NCBI RefSeq assembly: GCF_001713455.1
Contig: NZ_CP016464.1
Location: 62,001-126,000 of the forward strand
Direction: 5' to 3'
DNA length: 64,000 nt
Source of the DNA: Bosea sp. RAC05
GTDB taxonomy: Bacteria; Pseudomonadota; Alphaproteobacteria; Rhizobiales; Beijerinckiaceae
In this document: piece after piece, positions 17,432 to 25,900 of the stretch
Position numbering within the stretch: the stretch's first letter is position 1
How the letters are laid out: each line of letters starts with the position of its first letter
The notes under the pieces: model-generated
What the model saw: the letters and a program-made list of their open reading frames with translations, nothing else
What the model was told of the DNA's origin: nothing
Databases searched by the model: none
Made by a program: the position numbers and the translations under genes

Positions 17432-18208
17432 CTACGCACCCAGGTCGAGCACCCGCGTCTCATAGGCGTAGAGGCGGCGGAACCCCATCGAGCCATAGAG
17501 CCCGTTGGCGACGGCGTTGGTCTGGTCGACCTGCAGATAGGCCTGCCGGCACTCCATCGCGCGGGCCCAGCCCATCAGCCCGCCGATCAGGCGCCGGCCG
17601 AAGCCCTGGCCGCGATGGGCTGAATCGACCACGACGCTGCCGATCTCGGCCATGCCGCGCTCGGCGACGCTCATCCCGAACGCCACCGGCTCGCCCGCGA
17701 TCAGCCAGGTGGCGAAGGCCGCCGGCAGCCGCACGCCTTCGACGATCGCCGCCAGCTTGCCGGCATCGGCCTTGACGCCGCTCTGACGCGCCGCCACCCC
17801 GGCGATCCAGTCGGCGCTCGGCCGCGCCTCGATCTGGAGCTCGGGCTCGATCTCGGCGGCCACGTCGTCGAGCGCGCGGATCAGCCCGAGGGAGGCGTCG
17901 CGCACGACATAGCCGCGCGCCTTGACCCTCGCCAGCGTCTGCGCACCGACGAGCGGCGTCAGCCGGATGCAGGGCGGCAGGCCGTCGGCGCGGTAGAGTT
18001 CCTCGATCAGCGCCAGCGTGTCCTCGTCGAGCTCGGCGCCGGGCTTCAGCGGCGAGGCCGAATTCGCCCGGCCGGAATAGCCGCCCGCGAAGCGCACCAT
18101 CCAGTCGTCGATCAGCAGCGTCGCCGGCGACGGCCAGGCATTGACGATGCGCCGCTCGCAATCGAGCATCAGGGCGAGATCGGCCCCCGTTCCTTCATCC
18201 GCCGCCAT
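17432..18208 (-). CDS. GNAT family N-acetyltransferase
   Basis: A 258-residue acetyl-CoA-dependent acetyltransferase. The C-terminal GNAT domain is clear: the core strand IGSVVVDSAHRGQGFGRRLIGGLM carries the Q/RxxGxG/A acetyl-CoA loop (RGQGFGRRL), and AYLQVDQTNAVANGLYGSMGF forms the closing motif. The N-terminal half is a diverged GNAT-like fold. The substrate is unknown. ATG 18208 gives MAADEGTGADLALML. It lies five bases downstream of the cupin gene on the same strand, forming an operon with it and probably with gloB. Confidence 0.87.
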   Translation of the reverse strand: MAADEGTGADLALMLDCERRIVNAWPSPATLLIDDWMVRFAGGYSGRANSASPLKPGAELDEDTLALIEELYRADGLPPCIRLTPLVGAQTLARVKARGYVVRDASLGLIRALDDVAAEIEPELQIEARPSADWIAGVAARQSGVKADAGKLAAIVEGVRLPAAFATWLIAGEPVAFGMSVAERGMAEIGSVVVDSAHRGQGFGRRLIGGLMGWARAMECRQAYLQVDQTNAVANGLYGSMGFRRLYAYETRVLDLGA

Positions 18209-18213
18209 CGCCG

Positions 18214-18669
18214 TTAGCCCTGCCCCGCCTTCCGCGGGGTCGGCCGCCAGCCGGGCGGCGCCATCTCGAAGCCTTCGAAGGAGAAACCCGGCGACACGGT
18301 GCAGCCGACGAGCGTCCAGGCGCCCAGCGAGGTCGCGCTCTGCCACCAGCCGGCCGGCACCACGAATTGCGGCCGCTGCCCGGCCGCGAGATCGCTGCCG
18401 AGATGATGGGCCGAGGCGTCGTGCCCGTTGGGCGAGACGCTGATCACCAGCGGCGCCCCGGCATAGTGATGCCAGATCTCGGCTGCGTCGCAGCGATGCC
18501 ATTCCGAGGTCTCGCCGGTGTCGAGCAGATAGTAGATCGCGGTGCCGACGCTGCGGCCGTCGACCTCCCGCGGGTCCCGGAAGGTCTCGCGATAATGGCC
18601 GCCCTCGGGATGGGGCTTCAGCTCGAGCAGACGGATCACCTCGGCAGCGGTCAGACCGTTGAGTGTCAT
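18214..18669 (-). CDS. Cupin-5 (DUF985) family protein
   Basis: A 151-residue cytoplasmic cupin. Residues such as LKPHPEGGHYRETFR, AIYYLLDTGETSEWHRCDAAEIWHHYAG and VVPAGWWQSA are the conserved features of the cupin-5/DUF985 family; the His residues probably bind metal or ligand in the barrel. Relatives are annotated as uncharacterised or as ureidoglycolate-lyase-like, without firm proof. The gene sits between gloB (14-base gap) and a GNAT gene, all on the minus strand, so a three-gene unit is likely. Confidence 0.88.
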   Translation of the reverse strand: MTLNGLTAAEVIRLLELKPHPEGGHYRETFRDPREVDGRSVGTAIYYLLDTGETSEWHRCDAAEIWHHYAGAPLVISVSPNGHDASAHHLGSDLAAGQRPQFVVPAGWWQSATSLGAWTLVGCTVSPGFSFEGFEMAPPGWRPTPRKAGQG

Positions 18670-18683
18670 GCGTGACGCCCCTT

Positions 18684-19448
18684 CTAGAACCGGTTCTTGG
18701 CTTCGCGCAGCGCGGCGAAGACCTCGCCCGCCGGCGCGCCATTCAGCCCGACCGCCGCCGCCAGCGCGCCTTCGCCGGCCCGGAAGAACGGGTTGGTGGC
18801 GGCTTCCTCGGCGACGCTCGTCAGCGCCCAGAACCGCCCCTCCGCCTTGGCCGCCTCGGCCTCGGCGAGCCTGGCCGTCAGCACCGCATTGGCCGGCTCC
18901 ATCGCCGCGGCGAAACGCGCGTTCGAGAGCGTGTAGTCGTGGCCGCAGAGCAGCCGTGTGTCGCCCGGCAGCGCCATCAGCCGCGACAGCGAGGTCCACA
19001 TCGCCGCCATCTGGCCCGGCTGGACGCGCCCGCAGCCCATCACGAAGACGACGTCGCCGACGAAGGCGAGCTTCGCGCCGCGCGAGACGAAGCTGAGATG
19101 GCCCGGCGCATGACCCGGGGTGTGCCAGATCTCGAAGCTCTCGCCGCCGAAGGACACGGCATCGCCCTCGGAGAGGATGCGGTCGAGCGGCGCCTGGCCG
19201 GCGGCGTCGGCCGGCCCGCAGACCTGCGCGCCGGTCGCCTGCTTCACGGCGGCGACGCCTTGCGTGTGGTCGGCATGGGCATGGGTGACGAAGACGTCGC
19301 TGATCGTCCAGCCCTTCGCCTTGGCCGCCGCCATCACCTGGCCGGCATCGGGCACGTCGATGGCGGCGCAGGCGCCGCTGACGGGGTCGTGGAGCAGCGC
19401 CCCGGCATTGTCGCCGAGCGTGCGGAAGACGTGGAGATCGAGCGCCAT
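18684..19448 (-). CDS. gloB: Hydroxyacylglutathione hydrolase (glyoxalase II)
   Basis: A metallo-beta-lactamase-fold hydrolase that cleaves S-lactoylglutathione to lactate and glutathione, finishing methylglyoxal detoxification. The 254-residue protein shows THAHADHTQG (metal site), HTPGHAPGHLSF, FVGDVVFVMGCGR and LLCGHDYTLSN, and glyoxalase II proteins have just this length. It is divergent from a methyltransferase gene, with 140 bases between the starts; this gloB // methyltransferase arrangement recurs in alphaproteobacteria. Confidence 0.93.
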   Translation of the reverse strand: MALDLHVFRTLGDNAGALLHDPVSGACAAIDVPDAGQVMAAAKAKGWTISDVFVTHAHADHTQGVAAVKQATGAQVCGPADAAGQAPLDRILSEGDAVSFGGESFEIWHTPGHAPGHLSFVSRGAKLAFVGDVVFVMGCGRVQPGQMAAMWTSLSRLMALPGDTRLLCGHDYTLSNARFAAAMEPANAVLTARLAEAEAAKAEGRFWALTSVAEEAATNPFFRAGEGALAAAVGLNGAPAGEVFAALREAKNRF

Positions 19449-19588
19449 GGGAGTCTCCGGAAGAACGCGGTTCTGTCGCGCTTAAACAATGCCGCCCGCC
19501 GATGCCAGCCTGCAGGGAACGCGCCGGAACCGAACCGGCCGGCGCACGCCCTTGCGCAGCCTCGCCCGGCATCACATCTTCCGGCGGC

Positions 19589-20356
19589 ATGTCCCTCGAC
19601 GTCGCCGATCTGCGCAGTTTCTATGCCAGCCCGCTCGGCCATGTCGCGCGGCGCTTCATCGGCACGGCGATGCTGCGCTTCTGGCCCGATTGCGCCCGCC
19701 AGCGCGTCCTCGGCCTGGGCTACACCACCCCCTATCTCTCCGTCCTCGGCATGAATGCCGAGCGGGTGATCGCCTTCATGCCGGCCGCGCAGGGCGTCGT
19801 GAACTGGCCGCATCAGGGCCTCTCCGCCTCGGCCCTGGTCGAGCCGACGCTGCTGCCGCTGCCGACCGCCTCGATCGACCGGGTCGTCCTCGTCCATGCG
19901 CTGGAGGAGACCGAAAGCCCCGACGACCTGATCGAGGAGGTGGGCCGCGTGCTCTCGCCGGGCGGGCGCATGATCCTGGTCGTGCCCAACCGCCGCGGGC
20001 TCTGGGCCCGGATGGACAGCACGCCCTTCGGCCAGGGCCGCCCCTTCAGCCGCAGCCAGCTCGAGGCGCTGATGCGCTCGGCCGAATTCTCGCCCGAGGG
20101 CTGGAGCGAGGCGCTCTACGTGCCGCCCCTGCGCCAGCGGCTGCTGCTGCGATCGGCCGCCGCCTGGGAGCGCCTCGGCGCCGGGCTGTCCCTGCCCTTC
20201 GCCGGCGTCCACGTCATCGACGCGACCAAGCAGCTCTACCGGCGCATCCCGCTGCGGGCGACGCGGCGCAGCTTCGCCTTCCGCCCCATTTTGCTACCTC
20301 AGCCGACGCCGGCACCCCGCACCGGGCGGGAGCGCGAGCACGGCCCGCCGGGTTGA
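19589..20356 (+). CDS. SAM-dependent methyltransferase (class I)
   Basis: A 255-residue Rossmann-fold methyltransferase of unknown substrate. Motif I is degenerate but recognisable (VLGLGYTTPYLSVLG), the post-I acidic position is not obvious, and LPLPTASIDRVVLVHALEETESPDDLIEEVGRVLSPGGRMILVVPNR forms motifs II-III in standard order. ATG 19589 gives MSLDVADLRSFY, the usual family start; the open frame extends 29 codons further upstream without support. It is divergent from gloB, as in many related genomes. Confidence 0.87.
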   Translation: MSLDVADLRSFYASPLGHVARRFIGTAMLRFWPDCARQRVLGLGYTTPYLSVLGMNAERVIAFMPAAQGVVNWPHQGLSASALVEPTLLPLPTASIDRVVLVHALEETESPDDLIEEVGRVLSPGGRMILVVPNRRGLWARMDSTPFGQGRPFSRSQLEALMRSAEFSPEGWSEALYVPPLRQRLLLRSAAAWERLGAGLSLPFAGVHVIDATKQLYRRIPLRATRRSFAFRPILLPQPTPAPRTGREREHGPPG

Positions 20357-20462
20357 CAAAGAACCCACCGCGCGACCAAGGTCCGCCGCTTTTCGCGAGC
20401 CCGGTTCCGCATGACGCTCGATGCGCAGGAACCACCCGGCGCGGAACCTGAACTGGACCACG

Positions 20463-21416
20463 ATGCGAAGCTATCTGGATTTCGAAAAGCCGGTCGCCGA
20501 ACTGGAGGCGAAGGCGGATGAGTTGCGAGCCCTCCAGGCCAAGGGCGAGGGTTATGCCCTGGCCGACGAGATCGGCAGGCTCGACGCCAAGGCCGCGCAG
20601 GCGCTGAAGGAACTCTACGGGGCCCTGACGCCCTGGCAGAAGACGCTGGTCGCGCGGCATCCGCAGCGCCCGCACTTCAAGGACTACTGCGCCGCGCTGA
20701 TCGAGGAATTCACCCCGCTGGCGGGCGACCGTGCCTTCGGCGAGGACGAGGCCATCGTCGGCGGCTTCGGCCGTTTCCGGGGCGAGCCGGTCTGCGTGAT
20801 CGGCCAGGAGAAGGGTGATTCGACCGAGACCCGCATCCGGCACAATTTCGGCATGGCCAAGCCCGAAGGCTACCGCAAGGCGGTGCGCCTGGTCGAGCTG
20901 GCCGACCGCTTCGGCCTGCCGGTGCTGAGCTTCGTCGACACCGCCGGTGCCTATCCGGGCATCGAGGCAGAGGAGCGCGGCCAGGCCGAGGCCATCGCCC
21001 GCTCGACCGAGACCTGGCTCGGCCTGCGTACGCCGAGCATCGCGCTCGTGATCGGCGAGGGCGGCTCGGGCGGCGCCATCGCGATCGCGGCGGCCAGCCG
21101 GGTCATGATGCTGGAACACGCCATCTACTCGGTGATCTCGCCGGAAGGCGCGGCCTCGATCCTCTGGCGCGACACCGCGCGCGCCCAGGACGCCGCCACC
21201 GGCATGAAGATCACCGCGCAGGACCTCCTGAAATTCGGCATCATCGACCGGATCGTCAGCGAGCCGACCGGGGGCGCCCATCGCGACCACGGCGCGGTGA
21301 TCGCGCGCGCTGGCGACGCCCTGTCGTCGGCGCTGTCGGAGCTGGGGGGCCTGTCCGCCGACGACATCGTCGACCGCCGCGCCGAGAAATTCCTGGCGAT
21401 CGGGCGCAATCTGTGA
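20463..21416 (+). CDS. accA: Acetyl-CoA carboxylase carboxyltransferase subunit alpha
   Basis: With AccD it transfers the carboxyl group from carboxybiotin to acetyl-CoA, the first committed step of fatty-acid synthesis. The 317-residue length, the opening MRSYLDFEKPVAELEAK, and the carboxyltransferase motifs GFGRFRGEPVCVIGQEKG, FVDTAGAYPGIEAEERGQ and GEGGSGGAIAIA are all standard. ATG 20463 gives the family N-terminus; an upstream in-frame ATG at 20421 would add 14 residues. No other fatty-acid gene is adjacent. Confidence 0.97.
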   Translation: MRSYLDFEKPVAELEAKADELRALQAKGEGYALADEIGRLDAKAAQALKELYGALTPWQKTLVARHPQRPHFKDYCAALIEEFTPLAGDRAFGEDEAIVGGFGRFRGEPVCVIGQEKGDSTETRIRHNFGMAKPEGYRKAVRLVELADRFGLPVLSFVDTAGAYPGIEAEERGQAEAIARSTETWLGLRTPSIALVIGEGGSGGAIAIAAASRVMMLEHAIYSVISPEGAASILWRDTARAQDAATGMKITAQDLLKFGIIDRIVSEPTGGAHRDHGAVIARAGDALSSALSELGGLSADDIVDRRAEKFLAIGRNL

Positions 21417-21594
21417 CGCCCGCCACGGGCCGGCCGGCGCCTTAACGGTGCCTTGACCATGGCCTTGCGCCGGTCGCCTGTGGTAAGGAAGCTTCAAGGC
21501 TAACGCTTCTACAACGGGAGACGGGCACAATTTGGCCGTCTTGCGCAGTCAGAGGTCGCCTGTGTCTGGCCGGCCGTTCGATGGGATTGACGAC

Positions 21595-23022
21595 GTGGCA
21601 TTGAAGCGATTCACGCTCGTGGCTTTGGTTGCATTGTCCCTGGGCGCCTGCGAGGAGGACCGCTATCGCGGCTCCGCGCGCCATCACATCCCGATCCCGG
21701 CCGCGACCTATGCGCTGATGTCCGAGAAGGGCATGAGCAAGGATCAGCCGATCCTGATCCGCTCCTACAAGAAGGAGTCGGAGCTCGAGGTCTGGAAGCG
21801 CAAGGCCAACGGCCAGTACGCCCTGCTGAAGACCTACCCGATGTGCCGCTGGTCCGGCCAGCTCGGACCCAAGGTCCGCGAGGGCGACCGCATGGCACCG
21901 GAAGGATTCTATGCCATCGCGCCGGCGCAGATGAACCCGAACTCGGCCTATTACGTCTCCTTCAACATGGGCTACCCGAACGCCTTCGACCGGGCCCATG
22001 GCCGCACCGGCTCGCATCTGATGGTGCACGGCGCCTGCTCCTCGGCCGGCTGCTACTCGATGACCGACGACCAGATGGGCGAGATCTACGCGCTCGTCCG
22101 CGAGGCCCATAACGGCGGCCAGCGGACGGTACAGATGCAGGCGCTGCCCTTCCGGATGACGCCGGAGAACCTCGCCAAGCACCGCCTCGATTCCAACATC
22201 GCCTTCTGGAAGAACCTCAAGGAAGGCACCGACTATTTCGAGGTGACCGGCGACGAGCCTCAGGTCGGCGTCAATGGCGGCCGTTACGTCTTCAACGCCG
22301 GCAATGGCGACCCCGCCGTCGCCCAGGCCGTGCAGCGCAAGCGCCAGCAGGACGAGACCCAGGTCGCCGCCCTCGTCGCCAAGGGCACGCCGGCGATCAA
22401 GCTGATCTATGATGACGGCGACCAGCACGGCACCTTCAAGCGGACCCTCGTCGCCAGTGGCTCGGACACGCTGAACCGCGCCGCCTCCTGGGGCTCGCGC
22501 GATGTCGGCGTCAGCCGGCCGGACGCGCTGACGGTCGGCCCGCGCGTCGTCGTCCTCGACGACAGGGGCAAGGCCAAGGCGACGATCCGGGCCGAATCCG
22601 CCGACAACGAGGTCGTCCTGGCGGCGGTCGCCGCAGCGGGCGCCGAACCGCCGGCCAAGCCGGAAGCCGCCAAGACCGAACCGGCTCGCGCCGAGGCGCC
22701 CCGCGCCGCGCCGGCCGCGGCCGCCACGACCCAGCTCGCCCGCGTCCAGCCCGGTGCCGCCGCCCCGGAGCCCGTCACCACCGGCTCCTTCGGCACGGCG
22801 TCGGCGGAGAGCGAACCCTTCTATCGCCGGGCCCTGAGCTTCGTGCCGGTGATCGGCGGCAGGTCTGCCGAGGCGAGCGCCACCGCACCCGTCGCCTCCG
22901 TCGTGCCCGCGACGCCGACCGAGGTCGTCGCACCGCTTCCGCCGCGTCGCACCGACCGGCTGCGCACCACCCAGCTCGACCAGCCCGCCGCCGCCTTTGC
23001 CAACCAGCCGGTCACGCGCTGA
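21595..23022 (+). CDS. L,D-transpeptidase-family lipoprotein (YkuD/ErfK domain)
   Basis: An envelope protein that probably cross-links peptidoglycan or attaches proteins to it. From GTG 21595 it has 475 residues: a lipoprotein signal ending LGAC (Cys19), the YkuD domain (about residues 30-190) with the catalytic stretch HLMVHGACSSAGCYSMTD containing His and the nucleophilic Cys, a further domain to about residue 290, and a long low-complexity Ala/Pro-rich tail with many AAPAAA-like segments. A TTG at 21532 would extend it by 21 residues. The tail could reach through the periplasm. No clear partner genes are nearby. Confidence 0.87.
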   Translation: MALKRFTLVALVALSLGACEEDRYRGSARHHIPIPAATYALMSEKGMSKDQPILIRSYKKESELEVWKRKANGQYALLKTYPMCRWSGQLGPKVREGDRMAPEGFYAIAPAQMNPNSAYYVSFNMGYPNAFDRAHGRTGSHLMVHGACSSAGCYSMTDDQMGEIYALVREAHNGGQRTVQMQALPFRMTPENLAKHRLDSNIAFWKNLKEGTDYFEVTGDEPQVGVNGGRYVFNAGNGDPAVAQAVQRKRQQDETQVAALVAKGTPAIKLIYDDGDQHGTFKRTLVASGSDTLNRAASWGSRDVGVSRPDALTVGPRVVVLDDRGKAKATIRAESADNEVVLAAVAAAGAEPPAKPEAAKTEPARAEAPRAAPAAAATTQLARVQPGAAAPEPVTTGSFGTASAESEPFYRRALSFVPVIGGRSAEASATAPVASVVPATPTEVVAPLPPRRTDRLRTTQLDQPAAAFANQPVTR

Positions 23023-23102
23023 CACGGGGCCGGGCATCTCGACTGCGCCAAAACTGCAACAACTCTAGTTCTTCGTCGGCTTAGTCTGTTTGGAAGGCAT
23101 CG

Positions 23103-23126
23103 AGGCCCCGCTCCGCGGGGCCTTTT
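23103..23126 (+). terminator. Rho-independent terminator after the L,D-transpeptidase
   Basis: A strong hairpin AGGCCCCG(C)-TCC-(G)CGGGGCCT is followed by TTT, 80 bases after the stop at 23022 and upstream of the torF-like gene. Confidence 0.8.
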
Positions 23127-23239
23127 GCTTAGACCCTGAGCAGATTGCAAAAAAGCTCGCCTTGCCGAAAATGGCGAAGAAGCGGCTTCATTGTGACGAA
23201 AGCGCGCATGGCGGCGCGCGGACGTGCAAGGAGCAGATG

Positions 23240-24157
23240 ATGGTCTTCGATAATCTACGGTTCTCGGTCACGGGCCTGAGCTTGTCTCTTGCCGCTTTCG
23301 CCGGCGTCGCGCAGGCCTCGGACCTGCCGAGCCGCAAGGTCGCGCCGGTCGCGCCGATTCCGCCGAGCATCACCTGGATCGATGCGGCGGTCAGCGTGAA
23401 GGCCATGACCGACTACAACTTCCGCGGCATTTCGCAGACCGACCGCAAGCCCGCCATCCAGGGCGGCGTCGAGCTGCAGTTCTACAACAACCTGTTCTAT
23501 GCCGGCGTCTACGCCTCGAATGTCGATCTGGTGACGCGTCCCGACGCCGAGATCGACTTCTACGCCGGTATCCGTCCCAAGTTCGGCGACCTGACCTTCG
23601 ACTTCGGCGTGTGGCAGTACTACTATCCCGGCGAGAAGCAGTTCCTCTTCCCGGCCGGCGTGTTCTGGACCCCGAGGAACACCGACTACACCGAGGTCTA
23701 CGGCAAGGTCTCCTACACCTACAAGGACAGCCTGACCGTCGGCGCCAACGTCTTCTACGCCTGGGACTGGCTGGGCACCGGCGCGACCGGCACCTATGCC
23801 TCGATCACCGCGAAATACGCACTGCCCTTCCTCGAAGGCCTCTCGATCTCCGGCGAACTCGGGCACTACTGGCTCGGCCGCACCAACCAGGCGATCTGGT
23901 CGACGACGCCGCCGACCAACCTGCCCGATTATCTCTACTGGAACGCCGGCATCTCCTACACCTACAAGAACCTGACGGCCGACGTCCGCTATCACGACAC
24001 CAACCTGTCGAAGCGCGAGTGCTTCCTGAACACGACCGACCCGCGCGGCGTCATCAACGGCTCGGCCAGTTCGAAATGGTGCGGCCCTGCCGTCGTCGGC
24101 ACGCTGTCCTTCGACATCACGGCGAGCAGCCTCGGCATCTTCGCGCCGGCGAAGTGA
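23240..24157 (+). CDS. TorF-family putative porin (outer-membrane protein)
   Basis: A 305-residue outer-membrane beta-barrel of the TorF/TIGR02001 group. It has a signal peptide (about 1-27, ending AQAS), a Pro-rich linker (KVAPVAPIPP), then aromatic beta strands such as AMTDYNFRGISQTDRKPAIQGGVE, DFYAGIRPKFGDLTFDFGVWQYYYPGE and YLYWNAGISYTYKNLTADVRYHD. The function is unproven; a solute pore is likely. An AAGGAG six bases upstream of ATG 23240 favours that start over ATG 23237 and over longer frames. It is flanked by terminators on both sides, so it is monocistronic. Confidence 0.9.
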   Translation: MVFDNLRFSVTGLSLSLAAFAGVAQASDLPSRKVAPVAPIPPSITWIDAAVSVKAMTDYNFRGISQTDRKPAIQGGVELQFYNNLFYAGVYASNVDLVTRPDAEIDFYAGIRPKFGDLTFDFGVWQYYYPGEKQFLFPAGVFWTPRNTDYTEVYGKVSYTYKDSLTVGANVFYAWDWLGTGATGTYASITAKYALPFLEGLSISGELGHYWLGRTNQAIWSTTPPTNLPDYLYWNAGISYTYKNLTADVRYHDTNLSKRECFLNTTDPRGVINGSASSKWCGPAVVGTLSFDITASSLGIFAPAK

Positions 24158-24180
24158 TCGCCCCCGCCCTGTCGATCCGG

Positions 24181-24210
24181 AAGGGCCGCTCGCGAGAGCG
24201 GCCCTTTTTT
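24181..24210 (+). terminator. Rho-independent terminator of the torF-like gene
   Basis: A perfect 11-bp stem (AAGGGCCGCTC / GAGCGGCCCTT) with loop GCGA runs into six T residues, 24 bases after the stop at 24157. Confidence 0.93.
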
Positions 24211-24226
24211 GTGTCCGGCGCCCTGC

Positions 24227-24709
24227 CTACCGGGTCATGGAGGCCGCGATCCGGCGCATCATCTCGCCGACCGCGTCGCATTCGGCGTCGCTGAGGACGG
24301 TCATCATCGCCTCGAGCCGCTCGACATGGATCGCCATGGCCCTGTCGGTGAGCGCCTGCCCCTCCGGCGTCAGCCAGAGCCGGCGCAGCCGGCGGTCGGC
24401 CTCGTCCGCCCGCCGTTCGATCAGACCGCGCCGCTCCAGCTCCGGCAGCAGCATGCTCATCGCGCTGCGCCCGACCAGCAGCTTCTCGGCCAGGGCCTGC
24501 TGGGTCAGGCCCGGGACATGGGCGATGTTGGCCAGCACGTCGTAATGCGCGACCTGGATGCCGAGCGGCGCCAGCGCCTCGCCGAACACCTTCTTCCAGA
24601 GCTGATGGACGCGCGCGACGGCGATCCAGTTGCGGAAACGCGGCAGATCCCAGGGGCGCACGGGGCCCGCCGTCCCGACGTCTGCGACCTCTTGCTTTTT
24701 GTTCACCAT
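24227..24709 (-). CDS. MarR-family transcriptional regulator
   Basis: A 160-residue winged-helix regulator. After a variable N-terminus, residues 30-140 contain the MarR core: LAPLGIQVAHYDVLANIAHVPGLTQQALAEKL (helix-turn-helix support), VGRSAMSMLLPELERRGLIERR (recognition helix) and the wing ADEADRRLRRLWLTPEGQAL. It is divergent from an alpha/beta hydrolase gene that it probably controls. Two copies of a near-palindromic 14-mer lie between the genes, one overlapping this gene's start codon, which points to autorepression. Ligand unknown. Confidence 0.9.
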   Translation of the reverse strand: MVNKKQEVADVGTAGPVRPWDLPRFRNWIAVARVHQLWKKVFGEALAPLGIQVAHYDVLANIAHVPGLTQQALAEKLLVGRSAMSMLLPELERRGLIERRADEADRRLRRLWLTPEGQALTDRAMAIHVERLEAMMTVLSDAECDAVGEMMRRIAASMTR

Positions 24710-24734
24710 TGAACATACTCGTTCAGCATTGAAC
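24701..24734. promoter_or_regulatory. Tandem operator sites between marR and hydrolase genes
   Basis: GTTCACCATTGAAC (24701-24714) and GTTCAGCATTGAAC (24721-24734) differ at one position; each is an inverted repeat GTTCA-N4-TGAAC. Their centres are 20 bp apart, two helical turns, so two dimers could bind one face. Site 1 overlaps the marR start codon and lies between a possible plus-strand -35 (TTGCTT, 24692-24697) and -10 (ATACTC, 24715-24720). Confidence 0.75.
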
Positions 24735-24751
24735 AAATCGGGGTCAGCGTC

Positions 24752-25900
24752 ATGTCGAACTTGCTCCTGCGTCTCATGCGGCCTCTGGCCCGCCTCGGCG
24801 AATCCCTGGCACCCGGCCTGACCGGCCGCATCGCCTTTCGCCTGTTCTGCACCCCACCACGCCCCAAGCAGGGCAACCATCGGGCCGCCTCGGTCAAGTC
24901 CCTCGCGGCGCGACTCGAAGCGGGCACGCCCCTCTCGGTCCCCTTTCCCTGCGGCTCGGTCGCGGCGCATCTGTTCGAGCCGGCCCGGAGCGAGGAACGC
25001 GGCACCCCTCCCTGCGTGATCCTGCTGCATGGCTGGACCGGGCAGGCTGCGGTGATGGCTGCCTTCGTGCAGCCTCTGCTCGACGCAGGCTTGAGGGTCG
25101 TCGCCTTCGACCTGCCGGCGCATGGAAACTCGACCGGCGCGACCCTCGACCTGCCCACCGGCGTGGCGAGCCTGGCGGCGGTGGCGCGCGCGGTCGGCCC
25201 GGTCGAAGCGATCGTCGCCCATTCCTTCGGCGGCTCGATCGCGCTGGCCGCGCTCGCGGGAACGCTGCCGGCCCAGCCCCGTGTGGTCGCGAAGCGCCTC
25301 GTGCTGATCGCGCCGCCCTCCTCCATGCAGGAGGTCGCCCGCTGGTTCGCAGGCCGCATCGGTCTGGGCCCGCGCGGTCTGCGAGCGCTGGAGGCGCGCA
25401 TCCATGCGGTCGCGGGCATGCCGGTCACCGCCTTCGCCGGCGCTGCCCAGTTGCAGCGCTATGGCGGGCCGACGCTGCTGCTGCATTGCCAGGACGACCG
25501 CGAGGTGCCCTTTGCCCATGCACAGGCGCTGACGGATGCCGGCCCCTTCATCCGCCTGGAGGCCGTGTCCGGCCTCGGCCATCGTCGCATCCTGACGGCG
25601 CCCCGGGTCACGGCACGGGCCGCGGATTTCGTGGCGGGCCGGGCGGAGCCCGCCCCGGATCAGACCCAGCCCATCAGCTCGCGGCGCACCACGGCCTCGA
25701 TCGCGTCGACCCCTTCGGGCGAATCGTTCAGGCAGGGCAGACAGGCGAACTGCTGCCCGCCATTGTGCAGGAAGATCTCGCGGTTCTCTACGTCGAGCTC
25801 TTCCAGTGTCTCCAGACAATCCGCGGAGAAGCCCGGCGCCACGATCGCCATCGACTTGACGCCCGACGAAGCCAGGCTCTTCACCGTCTCGTCGGTATAG
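24752..25900 (+). CDS. Alpha/beta-fold hydrolase with antisense-overlapping C-terminus
   Basis: A serine hydrolase of unknown substrate. Visible features are the oxyanion segment LLHGWTGQ, the nucleophile elbow AHSFGGS, the acid region LHCQDDREVPF and the catalytic His in GLGHRRIL. The recognisable fold ends near residue 295. The frame then continues about 85 residues with an odd Ser/Arg-rich composition as the antisense of the hemH 3' end (241-bp overlap), so the original stop may have been lost or the reading is in error near 25640. The gene is divergent from marR and probably repressed by it. Confidence 0.8.
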   Translation: MSNLLLRLMRPLARLGESLAPGLTGRIAFRLFCTPPRPKQGNHRAASVKSLAARLEAGTPLSVPFPCGSVAAHLFEPARSEERGTPPCVILLHGWTGQAAVMAAFVQPLLDAGLRVVAFDLPAHGNSTGATLDLPTGVASLAAVARAVGPVEAIVAHSFGGSIALAALAGTLPAQPRVVAKRLVLIAPPSSMQEVARWFAGRIGLGPRGLRALEARIHAVAGMPVTAFAGAAQLQRYGGPTLLLHCQDDREVPFAHAQALTDAGPFIRLEAVSGLGHRRILTAPRVTARAADFVAGRAEPAPDQTQPISSRRTTASIASTPSGESFRQGRQANCCPPLCRKISRFSTSSSSSVSRQSAEKPGATIAIDLTPDEARLFTVSSV

